Positions 8,206 through 16,697 of a stretch of 56,972 nucleotides of DNA are shown here, piece after piece; positions within the stretch are counted from its first letter, which is position 1, and the number at the start of each line of letters is the position of its first letter. The DNA lies in NCBI RefSeq assembly GCF_001571085.1, contig NZ_BCTC01000036.1, positions 1 through 56,972 of the forward strand, read 5' to 3'. The stretch comes from Azohydromonas lata NBRC 102462. GTDB taxonomy: Bacteria > Pseudomonadota > Gammaproteobacteria > Burkholderiales > Burkholderiaceae_C. A model generated the notes under the pieces. The model had not been told where the DNA came from and made no database searches. It worked only from the letters and a program-made list of their open reading frames with translations. A program made the position numbers and the translations under genes.

Positions 8206-8523
8206 ATGGAAATCCGAGTGCATGCCGCCTGTGCCCGCGCCGCCGCGCTGGCGGACCACGCCCGCCGTCGCATCCAGTACGTGCTGCGCGCGCGCGAGCA
8301 CCAAGTGGAGAGCATCGACGTGCGCGTGGGCGACACGCGCAGCCGCCGCGGCCAGCAAGACGGCTACTGCAAGATCCAGCTGAAACTGGCGCATGCCGGC
8401 GTCACCACCGTGGTGGACATCGGCAAAGACCTGTACGAAGCCATTGACCGCGCCGTGGACCGAGCTGCCCGCATGGCGATGGAGCGCTTGGCTGGTGCTA
8501 GGCCAGCGGCGCTGGCGGCTTGA
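8206..8523 (+). CDS. HPF/RaiA (S30AE) family ribosome-associated protein
   Basis: Short protein of 105 residues with the beta-alpha-beta-beta-beta-alpha pattern of the S30AE family. It begins MEIRVHAACARAAALADHAR, has the central strand VESIDVRVGDTRS, and ends with the basic helix DLYEAIDRAVDRAARMAMERL (about residues 74-94), like the rRNA-contacting helix of HPF/YfiA. Short HPF-type proteins bind the decoding site of idle 30S subunits and stabilise dormant ribosomes. It is monocistronic, divergent from nhaR and convergent with lutB. Stand-alone paralogues outside the rpoN locus are common in Burkholderiales, so this may not be the main hpf gene. Confidence 0.8.
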   Translation: MEIRVHAACARAAALADHARRRIQYVLRAREHQVESIDVRVGDTRSRRGQQDGYCKIQLKLAHAGVTTVVDIGKDLYEAIDRAVDRAARMAMERLAGARPAALAA

Positions 8524-8633
8524 GCGCTTTGAATTGGACATCAAGTTGGGCGCGCAAGACGCTTGGCCGCTCATCTTGAGTTGACGGCGCGGCGCTTGCC
8601 AAGCGGCGCCACCGCGGCAGTGACTGTCCAGGC

Positions 8634-10127
8634 TCAACCGCCGGACTTCTTTCCCCGCTTTTCCTGTGCCAGCCGCTCGCGCAGGCTTTGGGCCGCCGGA
8701 CGCATGGGCGTGCGGTGCGCCGTCCAGCCGCCTTGCCAACCCGGCACCAGGGCACGCAGCCGCCCACTGGCGCGCACTGCGCTGCCGTAGACGAGCGGGT
8801 GCTCGTTGAGCCAGGCCCAGGTTTTCCAGGCGAGCGCTTCCTTCCAGTCCTTGGCGCTGGCCTGGCCGGCCAGCGGCGCGTGGCCGGCGTGCGGCTCGTG
8901 CTTGGCGGCGTGGCGCAGTTGCATGAGCAACTCCGGAATCGGGATGCCCACCGGGCACACCTCGGCGCAGGCACCGCACAGGCTGCTGGCGGTGGGCAGG
9001 TCCTGCGTCGGCTCCAGGCCCAGCAGATGCGGCGAGATGATGGAGCCGATGGGGCCCGGATAGGTGGTGCCGTAGGCCAGACCGCCGATGCGCGCATAGA
9101 CCGGGCAGTGGTTCATGCAGGCGCCGCAGCGGATGCACTGCAGCGTCGGGCGGAAGTCGGCATCGCGGTAGGCCTGGCTGCGGCCGTTGTCCAGCAGGAT
9201 CAGGTGCTGCTCGCGCGGGCCGTCCAGCTCTCCCTCGCGGCGCGGGCCGCTGATGGCATTGAAGTAGGTCGTCACCGCCTGCCCCGTGGCCGAGCGCGTG
9301 AGCAGGCTGAAGAGGGGCAGCACGTGCTCCCAGCGCTCCACCACCTTCTCTATGCCGGTGATGGCGATGTGCACGTCCGGCACCGTGGTGCACATGCGGC
9401 CGTTGCCCTCGTTTTCCACCAGCACCAGCGTGCCGGTGTCGGCCACCATGAAGTTCACGCCGGAAACACCGATCTTCGCGTCGCGAAACTCGTTGCGCAG
9501 CACACGGCGGCCAATGGCGATGAGCTCGTCCACGTCCTCGGTGTAAGGCGTCTCGGGGATGCGCTCGCTGAACAGCGCGGCGATCTGCTCCTTGGTCTTG
9601 TGAATGGCCGGCATGATGATGTGGCTGGGCCGCTCGCCGGCGAGCTGGACGATGTACTCGCCCATGTCCGACTCCAGGCAGCTCACGCCCTGCTCGGCCA
9701 TGCGGTGGTTCAGCTCGATCTCCTCGCTGACCATGGACTTGCCCTTGATCATCCGGTCCGCGCCATGTGCGCGCGCCAGCGCCAGGAAGATGGCGTTGGC
9801 CTCGTCCGGCGTGGATGCCCAATGCACCTTCACGCCGCGCTCGGTCAGGCGCTGCTCCAGCCGCTCCAGCAGGTCCGGCAACTTCGACAGGCTGTAGCGG
9901 CGAATGGCTTCGCCGACGTGGCGCAGCGCGTCGAAGCTTGCGTGGTCACCGAAATGGGACGCGCGCTTGGCCTGCAGGAAGTCCATCGCGCTTCTGAAAC
10001 TGCGGCGCAAGTGGGCGTCGTCCACGGCCTCGCGCGTGCGGGTTTTGAATGCACGCGGGTCCACGAAGTGCATGGGGGCTTCGGCAGCAGCGGTGGGCGC
10101 GTCGGCGGGCATGCGGCTGGCGCTCAT
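8634..10127 (-). CDS. lutB: LutB-type iron-sulfur lactate utilisation protein
   Basis: Protein of 497 residues. The LUD (DUF162) domain spans about residues 60-310 (motifs KGKSMVSEEIELN and ADTGTLVLVENEGNGR). It is followed by a ferredoxin-like part with CIRCGACMNHCPVY (C331, C334, C337, C341) and CGACAEVCPVG (C384, C387, C391), ligands for two [4Fe-4S] clusters. LutABC oxidises L-lactate to pyruvate. This is the last gene of the minus-strand operon, starting in the lutC stop codon (ATGA). The C-terminal 60 residues are basic and variable. Confidence 0.9.
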   Translation of the reverse strand: MSASRMPADAPTAAAEAPMHFVDPRAFKTRTREAVDDAHLRRSFRSAMDFLQAKRASHFGDHASFDALRHVGEAIRRYSLSKLPDLLERLEQRLTERGVKVHWASTPDEANAIFLALARAHGADRMIKGKSMVSEEIELNHRMAEQGVSCLESDMGEYIVQLAGERPSHIIMPAIHKTKEQIAALFSERIPETPYTEDVDELIAIGRRVLRNEFRDAKIGVSGVNFMVADTGTLVLVENEGNGRMCTTVPDVHIAITGIEKVVERWEHVLPLFSLLTRSATGQAVTTYFNAISGPRREGELDGPREQHLILLDNGRSQAYRDADFRPTLQCIRCGACMNHCPVYARIGGLAYGTTYPGPIGSIISPHLLGLEPTQDLPTASSLCGACAEVCPVGIPIPELLMQLRHAAKHEPHAGHAPLAGQASAKDWKEALAWKTWAWLNEHPLVYGSAVRASGRLRALVPGWQGGWTAHRTPMRPAAQSLRERLAQEKRGKKSGG

Positions 10128-10843
10128 TGCGGCTCCTTGGCGACGTGCAAATCGTTGACGAGGACAATGACCAACTCCTTGGGCCCGTGGGCGCCAAAGG
10201 CCAGCACCTGCTGTATGTCGGCCGTCTTGGATGGGCCGGTGACCAGCAGCAAGTTGGTGGGCATGTCGCTTTGCTGCAACGTGACGGCCGCCATGGCCGC
10301 CGGCAGGCCCGGGTAGAGGCGGCTGGCGTGCAGCACCGCCACGTGCAGCGGCGGCACCAGCGACAGCGTGCGCGGCTCGGCCGAGTTGGGCCGCAGGATG
10401 AGCGTGCCCGTGTCGGCAATGCCGGCTTCAGCGGCGGTGATGCCGGCGTCCACGGCATCGAACAGCTCGGCCTTCCACTGCTGCAGCGGGGCGTCGAAGC
10501 GGCGCACGTGCAGCCCGTCCAACGCGGTGTCCAGCCCCGGCTGCAGCGGGCTGGCCGCACCCACGGCCACGCGCGTGCAGCCGCGCTGCGCCAGTGCCTG
10601 GTTCACGACGCGCGGCCAGCCGGTTTCATTGGCATGCAGCACTTCGGCACGCCAGCCCTTGGCGGCGGCTTCAAAAGGTGCGATGAGCGTGGCCGGGTCC
10701 ACGCGAGGGCCGCGGCTGCCGCGCCCGTAGGGGCCATCCAAGTAAGGCGACAAATCCGGCGCCGGCTGCGCCGTGGCCGGCGCCGATGCGCGCAACGCGC
10801 CCAGGATCGCGGCACGTGCGCCGTGGGTATCAGGAAAATTCAT
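10124..10843 (-). CDS. lutC: LutC/YkgG family lactate utilisation protein
   Basis: Protein of 239 residues made of one LUD domain. The conserved segment TAAEAGIADTGTLILRPNSAEPR lies near residues 130-150, and the C-terminus has the ELVIVLVNDLHVA strand. LutC is the third component of the LutABC lactate oxidation complex and has no cysteine clusters. ATG 10843 is preferred because GGAG lies 9 bases upstream and the start then falls 19 bases after the lutA stop; an upstream start at 10897 would overlap lutA by 35 bases. The gene order here is lutA-lutC-lutB. Confidence 0.88.
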   Translation of the reverse strand: MNFPDTHGARAAILGALRASAPATAQPAPDLSPYLDGPYGRGSRGPRVDPATLIAPFEAAAKGWRAEVLHANETGWPRVVNQALAQRGCTRVAVGAASPLQPGLDTALDGLHVRRFDAPLQQWKAELFDAVDAGITAAEAGIADTGTLILRPNSAEPRTLSLVPPLHVAVLHASRLYPGLPAAMAAVTLQQSDMPTNLLLVTGPSKTADIQQVLAFGAHGPKELVIVLVNDLHVAKEPQ

Positions 10844-10862
10844 TGCCAGCTGCTCCGCCGCG

Positions 10863-11687
10863 TCAATCCGTGACTTGTTGGGCCGCATCGTCAGCACCCA
10901 GGCGTTCGCGTACGAAGCTGGCCAGGTGCACGCAGCGCGGCAGTCGCTCGCCCGTGGCGCGGCGTTTTTCGGCGGCGTGGTGCATGTTGAGCAGGCAACC
11001 GCAATCGGCGCTCACCAGCACGTCGGCGCCGCAGTCGCGGATGCTGTTGAGCTTGTCGTGGACCATGGCGCCGGAGATGGCGGGATGGCGCGCCGAGAAG
11101 GTGCCGCCAAAGCCGCAGCACTCGGCCACGCGCGCCTGCTCGACGATTTCCACGCCCGGCAGCGCGCGCAGCAGTGCCTGGCTGGGCTCATGCGTGCCCA
11201 TCTCGCGTCGAGCCGAGCAGGAGGTGTGCAGCGCCACTTTCAAGCTCAAAGGCGCGGTGGCGGCAACATCAGCGGGCGCCACCTCGGCCAGGCCCAGCAC
11301 GTCGCGCGCAAAGGCGCTGAACTCCACCACCCGCTGCGCGACGGCTTGGGCGCGCGCGGCCAGCGCCGCATCGTCGGCAAACAGGCGCGGCCAGTGGTGG
11401 ACCATCATTCCCGCGCACGAGCCGGACGGGACGACGATGGGCCAGGGCTCGGGGAACAACTCCAACTGCGCCAGCGCCACGCGGCGGGCCTCGTCGGTGT
11501 AGCCGCTGGTGTAGGCCGGCTGCCCGCAGCAGCTCTGGGCCTGGGAGAAATCCACTTCCACGCCGGCGCCGCGCAGCAGCGCGATGGCATCCATCCCGGC
11601 CTGTGGCGCCATCACATCGACCAGGCAAGTGGAAAAGAAGTAGACCCGCTGCGGTCGAGATTGCCCTGGCGGCGTGCTGCTGTACAT
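10863..11687 (-). CDS. lutA: LutA-type (Fe-S)-binding lactate utilisation protein
   Basis: Protein of 274 residues with two CCG domains: SCCGQPAYTSG (C53, C54) and ECCGFGGTFS (C190, C191), each preceded by the spaced cysteine that completes the family's cluster ligands (C21 and C157). It resembles the GlpC/HdrB type of electron-transfer subunit. It is the first gene of the lut operon, and its promoter must lie in 11688-12249. A lactate permease and the LutR/LldR regulator are not in the window. Confidence 0.9.
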   Translation of the reverse strand: MYSSTPPGQSRPQRVYFFSTCLVDVMAPQAGMDAIALLRGAGVEVDFSQAQSCCGQPAYTSGYTDEARRVALAQLELFPEPWPIVVPSGSCAGMMVHHWPRLFADDAALAARAQAVAQRVVEFSAFARDVLGLAEVAPADVAATAPLSLKVALHTSCSARREMGTHEPSQALLRALPGVEIVEQARVAECCGFGGTFSARHPAISGAMVHDKLNSIRDCGADVLVSADCGCLLNMHHAAEKRRATGERLPRCVHLASFVRERLGADDAAQQVTD

Positions 11688-11890
11688 CGAAATCCCTCTT
11701 CATTGCCGTAACGGCCTGTTTCTCGGCGCGCTTGCGGCTTACAACCCATGGCCGCTGCCCAAAGACCGCGACCTGGCGCACTGCACCCCCCGGAATGCGG
11801 TAGCCGGCGCCAGTGTAGAAGCGGCGAGCTGCCATACCGCCAATGGCCCACCGTCTCGCTGTCCCAAGGGTTTGGACAAAATTTCGGCGG

Positions 11891-11926
11891 TAGATACAAG
11901 TCGCAACATTATTCGCTGCGTATCTA
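11891..11926. promoter_or_regulatory. Spaced inverted repeat upstream of lutA, candidate operator
   Basis: The 562-base gap 11688-12249 separates the divergent lut operon and sugar cassette and must hold both promoters. It contains TAGATAC (11891-11897) and its exact complement GTATCTA (11920-11926), 22 bases apart, about 200 bases upstream of lutA in an AT-richer stretch. A further short hairpin (GAACCC 11957-11962, GGGTTC 11971-11976) lies on the other side. The repeat could be an operator. I cannot place convincing -35/-10 pairs, and I see no gene in the gap. Confidence 0.3.
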
Positions 11927-12249
11927 TTTTGAAACGATGGCGCTAGCTTGTTGCAGGAACCCCTGTTTGCGGGTTCGCACAGCATGTGATTTCGGGACAA
12001 AAATTCACACACACAGAGGTTGTCAGTTCAAAACCTCGGGGAGAAAAACAGAGCGTCCTGAGCTATTGCACATCCCGTGCAGGCTCCAGAGAGGGATCCA
12101 GCAATACCGGATTTGAGGGGCACACCTGCCGTAACCAAACGATACTGAAGTTTCGGCTTGTGTGATTATTCGTTGGCATTTTCATTCAACAGCCCGCCTT
12201 TTGCAGTGCGGCTGCTGCTTGCACGTGCTCAAACAAAAGGCAAACGTCC

Positions 12250-12735
12250 ATGCCCATCAGCGAAAACGTCAAGCTTGGCCAAAAGGTGCAAATATTCCAG
12301 CCAACGCTGGTAAATCTATACGGCTGTAGCATTGGCGACGAAACAAAAATAGGCGCCTTCGTCGAAATACAAAAGAATGTCACTGTGGGCGCACGCTGCA
12401 AAATTTCCTCCCACACCTTTGTTTGCGAAGGCGTGGATATCGAGGAAGAAGTGTTCATAGGCCACGGGGTCATGTTTACCAATGACATATATCCCCGCGC
12501 CACCAATCCTGACGGCGGTTTGCAGACCGAAGCCGACTGGAAAGTCGAGCCCACCTATATCAAGCGCGGTGCCTCCATAGGCAGCAATGCCACCATTGTC
12601 GCGGGCATCACCATTGGAGAAGGGGCCTTGGTGGGGGCCGGAGCCGTGGTGACCAAGGACGTACGCCCCTATGCCATCGTGGCGGGCGTTCCGGCCCGCG
12701 TCGTCGGCGACACGCGCGAAGTCAAGAAAAAATAA
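12250..12735 (+). CDS. Left-handed beta-helix N-acetyltransferase (WbpD/WlbB type)
   Basis: Protein of 161 residues built from hexapeptide repeats (for example IGDETKIGAFVEI, VTVGARCKI, ITIGEGALVGAGAVV). It has an inserted loop HGVMFTNDIYPRA (about residues 73-85) and ends VVAGVPARVVG. Loop and length fit the WbpD/WlbB family, which acetylates the 3-amino group of UDP-2-acetamido-3-amino-2,3-dideoxyglucuronate using acetyl-CoA. The following oxidoreductase and aminotransferase match the WlbA and WlbC steps of the same pathway. The exact sugar is inferred, since no UDP-GlcNAc 6-dehydrogenase is nearby. Confidence 0.8.
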   Translation: MPISENVKLGQKVQIFQPTLVNLYGCSIGDETKIGAFVEIQKNVTVGARCKISSHTFVCEGVDIEEEVFIGHGVMFTNDIYPRATNPDGGLQTEADWKVEPTYIKRGASIGSNATIVAGITIGEGALVGAGAVVTKDVRPYAIVAGVPARVVGDTREVKKK

Positions 12736-12861
12736 ATACGGCGAAACCAAGTATTTCGTTGTCAACCGCTTCAACTGCAAACCCTTGGGCAAACTGAATG
12801 GCGTTCTCATGCATGCGCTGTCCAATCTGGGGTCATCGTTCACACTGACGGGGAAATCAAC

Positions 12862-13878
12862 ATGATCAATATTGGTGTCATTGGGTATGGGTATTGGGGG
12901 CCCAACCTGGTCCGCAATTTTGCGGAAACGCCAGGGCTCAATGTCGCATCGGTGTCCGACCTGGACCAAGCCAAGCTGGAAATTGTTCGCAAGCGCCACG
13001 CCTGCAATACGACAACCAATTTCAGAGACCTGTTGGACGATACGTCCATTGATGCCATCGCCATCGCCACGCCGGTCAATACGCATTACGACCTTGCCAT
13101 GGCGGCACTCAAGGCCGGCAAGCACGTTTGGCTGGAAAAGCCGATGACGGAGACTTCCGAACAGGCGCGCCGCCTGGTGGAGGAAGCGGACAAGCGAAAT
13201 CTCACGCTGATCGTCGACCACACGTTCATCTACACCGGTGCGGTGCGCAAGATGGGCGAAATCATTCGCGCTGGCGAGCTGGGCAAGATTTATTACTACG
13301 ACTCGGTGCGCGTGAATCTGGGACTTTTCCAGCGCGACGTGAGCGTGATTTCCGATCTCGCCGTGCACGACTTTTCCATCTTGGACTACCTGCTTGGCGA
13401 GCATCCCGTGGCCGTGACGGCCAGCGGCATGAACCACTTCCCCGGCACGCCGGAAAACCTGGCCTACGTCACGCTGTTCTACGACTCCGGAATCATTGCC
13501 CACGCCAACGTGAGCTGGCTGGCGCCAGTGAAGGTCAGGCAAATCCTGATCGGCGGCAGCAACAAGATGATCACCTACGACGATCTGGAGCCCAGCGAAA
13601 AGATCAAGGTCTATGACAAGGGTGTGAGTTTCACCGACGACCCCCACCAGATCCGCGAAATGCGCATCGGCTACCGCACCGGTGACATGTGGGCACCCAA
13701 GCTCGCGGTGTCCGAGGCCTTGCGGGTCGAAAGCGAGCATTTCGTTGACTGCATCAACAACAAGCGCGCGCCCATGACGGATGGACGCTTGGGCGTGCGC
13801 GTCGTTGAACTGATCGAGGCCGCCAACCGCTCCATGCGTTGCCGCGGCGACACCGTCACCATCCCGAAGCGAGGCTGA
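12862..13878 (+). CDS. Gfo/Idh/MocA family sugar dehydrogenase (WlbA/WbpB-like)
   Basis: NAD(P)-dependent oxidoreductase of 338 residues. The Rossmann fingerprint GVIGYGYWGPNLVRNF is at residues 5-20, the catalytic-region lysine lies in WLEKPM (about residues 91-96), and HDFSILDYLL is at about residue 170. In amino-sugar loci these enzymes oxidise C3 of a nucleotide-linked sugar before transamination. The gene lies 126 bases after the acetyltransferase and 5 bases before the aminotransferase, so the two enzymes of the oxidation/transamination pair are probably co-translated. Confidence 0.85.
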   Translation: MINIGVIGYGYWGPNLVRNFAETPGLNVASVSDLDQAKLEIVRKRHACNTTTNFRDLLDDTSIDAIAIATPVNTHYDLAMAALKAGKHVWLEKPMTETSEQARRLVEEADKRNLTLIVDHTFIYTGAVRKMGEIIRAGELGKIYYYDSVRVNLGLFQRDVSVISDLAVHDFSILDYLLGEHPVAVTASGMNHFPGTPENLAYVTLFYDSGIIAHANVSWLAPVKVRQILIGGSNKMITYDDLEPSEKIKVYDKGVSFTDDPHQIREMRIGYRTGDMWAPKLAVSEALRVESEHFVDCINNKRAPMTDGRLGVRVVELIEAANRSMRCRGDTVTIPKRG

Positions 13879-13883
13879 ACACC

Positions 13884-15023
13884 ATGGTTCCTTTTGTCGA
13901 TCTCAAGGCGCAATACCGTTCCATCAAGGACGAAGTCAACGCAGCCATCCTGGGCGTCATCGAGCGCTGCGAATTCACGCTGGGCAGCGAGGTCGCCGCC
14001 TTCGAAAAGGAATTCGCGGCCTATTGCCAGGTCGAACATGGCATAGGCGTGAACACGGGCACGAGTGCGCTGCACCTGGCCTTGCTCGCCGCCGGCGTGG
14101 GCCCGGGCGATGAAGTCATCACCGTGCCCTTCACCTTCGTGGCCACGGTCTCAGCCATCGACTACACGGGCGCCAAGCCGGTGTTCGTGGACATCGATCC
14201 CAAGACCTTCACGATGGACGTCAACGCCATCGAGGCGGCCATCACCGACAAGACCAAGGCCATCATCCCGGTGCACCTGTACGGCCAGACGGCCGACATG
14301 GACCCCATCCTGGAAATCGCCCGCAAGCGCGGCCTGGTCGTGATCGAGGACGCCTGCCAAGCCCATGGCGCCGAGTACAAGGGACGCCGCGCCGGCAGCA
14401 TGGGCCACATGGGCTGCTTCAGCTTCTATCCCGGCAAGAACCTGGGTGCCTACGGCGAAGGCGGCATGGTGGTGACCAACAGCCCCGACTTCACCCGCAC
14501 CATCCGCATGCTGCGCGACTGGGGCGCCGAGAAGAAGTACCAGCATGTGCTCAAGGGCTACAACTTCCGCCTCGAAGGCATACAGGGTGCGGTGCTGCGC
14601 GTGAAGCTCAAATATCTGGAGGCCTGGACGGAAGCCCGTCGCGCCGCCGCCGCCCGCTACGACCAGTGGTTTGCCGACAGCAACGTGCCCACGCCTTACG
14701 TGCGCCCGGATGCGCGCCACGTCTACCACCTCTATGCCATCCGCACGCAGCACCGCCAGGCCTGGCAGGACACGCTGCTGGCCCAGGGCATTCAAACGGG
14801 CATCCACTACCCCACGCCGGTGCACCTGCTGCCTGCCTTCGCGGATCTGGGCTACGAAGCCGGGCAGTTCCCGCATGCGGAAGCCGCCGCGCGCGAGGTG
14901 CTGTCGCTGCCCATGTTCCCCGAGCTGACGGCAGCCCAAGGCGAGCAGGTGGCGCAGGCGGTGCTGGCCCTGGCCTCGTCGGCGGACGCGCCGGCCGATG
15001 CGCCCGCAGCCACCGTGGCCTGA
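13884..15023 (+). CDS. DegT/DnrJ/EryC1 family sugar aminotransferase (WbpE/WlbC-like)
   Basis: PLP-dependent aminotransferase of 379 residues, fold type I. The pyridine-binding aspartate lies in VVIEDACQAHGA (D157) and the Schiff-base lysine in CFSFYPGKNLGAYGEGG (K185). It should transfer an amino group, usually from glutamate, to the 3-keto sugar made by the preceding enzyme. ATG 13884 gives the conserved VPFVDLKAQY opening. The C-terminal 20 residues are alanine- and proline-rich and lie outside the fold. Confidence 0.88.
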   Translation: MVPFVDLKAQYRSIKDEVNAAILGVIERCEFTLGSEVAAFEKEFAAYCQVEHGIGVNTGTSALHLALLAAGVGPGDEVITVPFTFVATVSAIDYTGAKPVFVDIDPKTFTMDVNAIEAAITDKTKAIIPVHLYGQTADMDPILEIARKRGLVVIEDACQAHGAEYKGRRAGSMGHMGCFSFYPGKNLGAYGEGGMVVTNSPDFTRTIRMLRDWGAEKKYQHVLKGYNFRLEGIQGAVLRVKLKYLEAWTEARRAAAARYDQWFADSNVPTPYVRPDARHVYHLYAIRTQHRQAWQDTLLAQGIQTGIHYPTPVHLLPAFADLGYEAGQFPHAEAAAREVLSLPMFPELTAAQGEQVAQAVLALASSADAPADAPAATVA

Positions 15024-15038
15024 AAAGGAGTGATCACG

Positions 15039-15692
15039 ATGGCCACCGAGTCCACCGCGGAGCCCTCGGCGCAGCCGCTGCTGATCTTCCCGTACAACGG
15101 CAATGGTCTCGAAGCGCTGGATTGCCTGGGCGATGCCTGGCGGCTCGTGGCCTTCGTGGACGACACGCCTGAGAAGCAGGGGCATGACCGCCACGGCTGT
15201 CTGGTCACGGGGCGCGACGCCTTGCAGCGTTTCCCCGACGCCCGCGTGCTGGCGGTGCCCGGCGGCCCGGCCTCCTATCGGGCCCGCCGCCAGGTGGTGC
15301 AGGCGCTGGACGTGCCGCCGCAGCGGCTGGCCACCGTCATACACCCCAGCGCGCGCGTCTCGCCGCTGGCCACGATTGGGCGCAACGTGCTCATCATGGC
15401 CGGCGTCGTGATCACCAGCAACGCCGTCATCGGCGACCACGTGGTGGTGCTGCCCAACACCGTCATCCACCACGACGCGCGCATCGGTGACTGGTGCCTC
15501 ATAGGCTCCAACGTCACCATCGCCGGCAGCGTCACCTTGGGCGAGAACTGCTACGTCGGCAGCGGCACCAGCATCATGAACGGCCTGGACGTCGGCGCGG
15601 GCAGCCTGCTGGGGCTGGGCAGCAACGTCATACGCAGCGTCGCCGCCGGCACCTGCGTGGCCGGTAACCCGGCCAGGAGCCTGCACGCCTGA
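15039..15692 (+). CDS. NeuD/PglD-type sugar acetyltransferase
   Basis: Protein of 217 residues in two parts. An N-terminal Rossmann-like UDP-sugar binding domain (LLIFPYNGNGLEAL, VAFVDDTPE) spans to about residue 90. A C-terminal left-handed beta-helix has the family motifs VIHPSARVSPLATIG, VVVLPNTVIHHDARIGD and VAGNPARSL; the histidine pair in VIHHDA corresponds to the catalytic base region. Members acetylate 4-amino sugars or sialic acid-type sugars. ATG 15039 is preferred over GTG 15030 because AAAAGGAG sits 8 bases upstream. It is the last gene of the cassette. Confidence 0.82.
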   Translation: MATESTAEPSAQPLLIFPYNGNGLEALDCLGDAWRLVAFVDDTPEKQGHDRHGCLVTGRDALQRFPDARVLAVPGGPASYRARRQVVQALDVPPQRLATVIHPSARVSPLATIGRNVLIMAGVVITSNAVIGDHVVVLPNTVIHHDARIGDWCLIGSNVTIAGSVTLGENCYVGSGTSIMNGLDVGAGSLLGLGSNVIRSVAAGTCVAGNPARSLHA

Positions 15693-15771
15693 ACGCTTGA
15701 GCTTTCCACCCACGGGGAACCCGGCATCGACAGTCGCCGGCGCGCGCTGCAGCGCAAAGTTCCTCTCTTGA

Positions 15772-15806
15772 GCCCGCCGGCGCCGTCTGCCCGGCGGGCC
15801 TTTTTT
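15772..15806 (+). terminator. Rho-independent terminator of the amino-sugar cassette
   Basis: A 9-bp GC stem (GCCCGCCGG at 15772-15780, CCGGCGGGC at 15791-15799) is followed by C and six T residues (15801-15806), 80 bases after the acetyltransferase stop. This is the clearest terminator in the window and separates the cassette from the opposing tssL-tssK-tssJ genes. Confidence 0.9.
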
Positions 15807-15873
15807 GGTCCTGCACCGCCGGGTCGGACGGCTTGGCGGCCCCGGCGGTGTGCCCCGCGGCCGCACTCTGCTG

Positions 15874-16650
15874 TCAGGGCAGCGTGATGGTCACGTGCGC
15901 CGACTGCGGCGCGAGCTGCACGACGTCGGCGTAGCGCGCCAGGTCCTGCTCCGTGGCGTAGTCCAGGTGCAGCCGCAACCCGGCAAAGGCCCCCAGCGCC
16001 AGCACGGCGAACACCACCCCCATGGCCCACAGCGGCAGCTCGCTGCGCAGCTTGTGCACCACATGGTCCGGCGCGGCCCAATGCGGCGCGAACGGCGTGC
16101 GCCGCCCCTGCAGGTGCACGATCTCGTCGCCTAAGCGCGCCGTCAGGTAGTCCAGCTTCTCCGCACCCTCCAGCACGTAGCGCCCCTTGAAGCCCAGCAG
16201 CAGGCACATGTGGAAGGCTTCCAGCACTTCCAGCCGTGCTGCTCCCTCGCGGCGTAGGCTCTCCAGCCGTTCGAAGAAGCGTTCGCCGGCCATGTGCTCG
16301 CCGAACAGCTCCAACTGCAGCGGGCGGCATTCCCATTCGCCGCGCAATGGCAGCGCGGACTCCAGCACCACCTCGTCCAGCAGCGCGCAAAAGGCAAAGC
16401 GCGCCTGCGCCACGTCGGCCGCCGTGATGGACAGCCGCTGCGCCCCGCGCTCCACGCCCGCCAGGAACTGCCGTACCTGCTCGCGAAAGGCCGCGCCGTC
16501 GGCCGGTTCATGCCCGTTGCGCAGCAAAAACACCATGTAGAAGCCCGGGTGCAGCAAGTGCGCCAGGCTGCGCGCCTCCTCGGCGGGCGCACTGGCCGCG
16601 GGCGGGCGCCGTCTCGGGGTCACGAGCGAAGGGGCGTGCGCATCGTTCAT
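15874..16650 (-). CDS. tssL: T6SS inner-membrane protein TssL (DotU/IcmH family), short form
   Basis: Protein of 258 residues. A cytoplasmic DotU domain (about residues 25-195; motifs HPGFYMVFLLRNG, FCALLDEVVLES and LLLGFKGRYVLEG) is followed by one membrane helix (about 208-228) and a short periplasmic tail without an OmpA-like peptidoglycan-binding domain. TssL is part of the TssJLM membrane complex. ATG 16650 has GGAG 9 bases upstream; GTG 16701 would create an overlap with tssK but adds 17 unlikely residues. It is the last gene of the minus-strand unit. The usual partner tssM does not follow. Confidence 0.93.
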   Translation of the reverse strand: MNDAHAPSLVTPRRRPPAASAPAEEARSLAHLLHPGFYMVFLLRNGHEPADGAAFREQVRQFLAGVERGAQRLSITAADVAQARFAFCALLDEVVLESALPLRGEWECRPLQLELFGEHMAGERFFERLESLRREGAARLEVLEAFHMCLLLGFKGRYVLEGAEKLDYLTARLGDEIVHLQGRRTPFAPHWAAPDHVVHKLRSELPLWAMGVVFAVLALGAFAGLRLHLDYATEQDLARYADVVQLAPQSAHVTITLP

Positions 16651-16697
16651 GTCCAGTCTCCAGTCACGGTAAATGCCGGGAACGCCGCCATGCCGGC

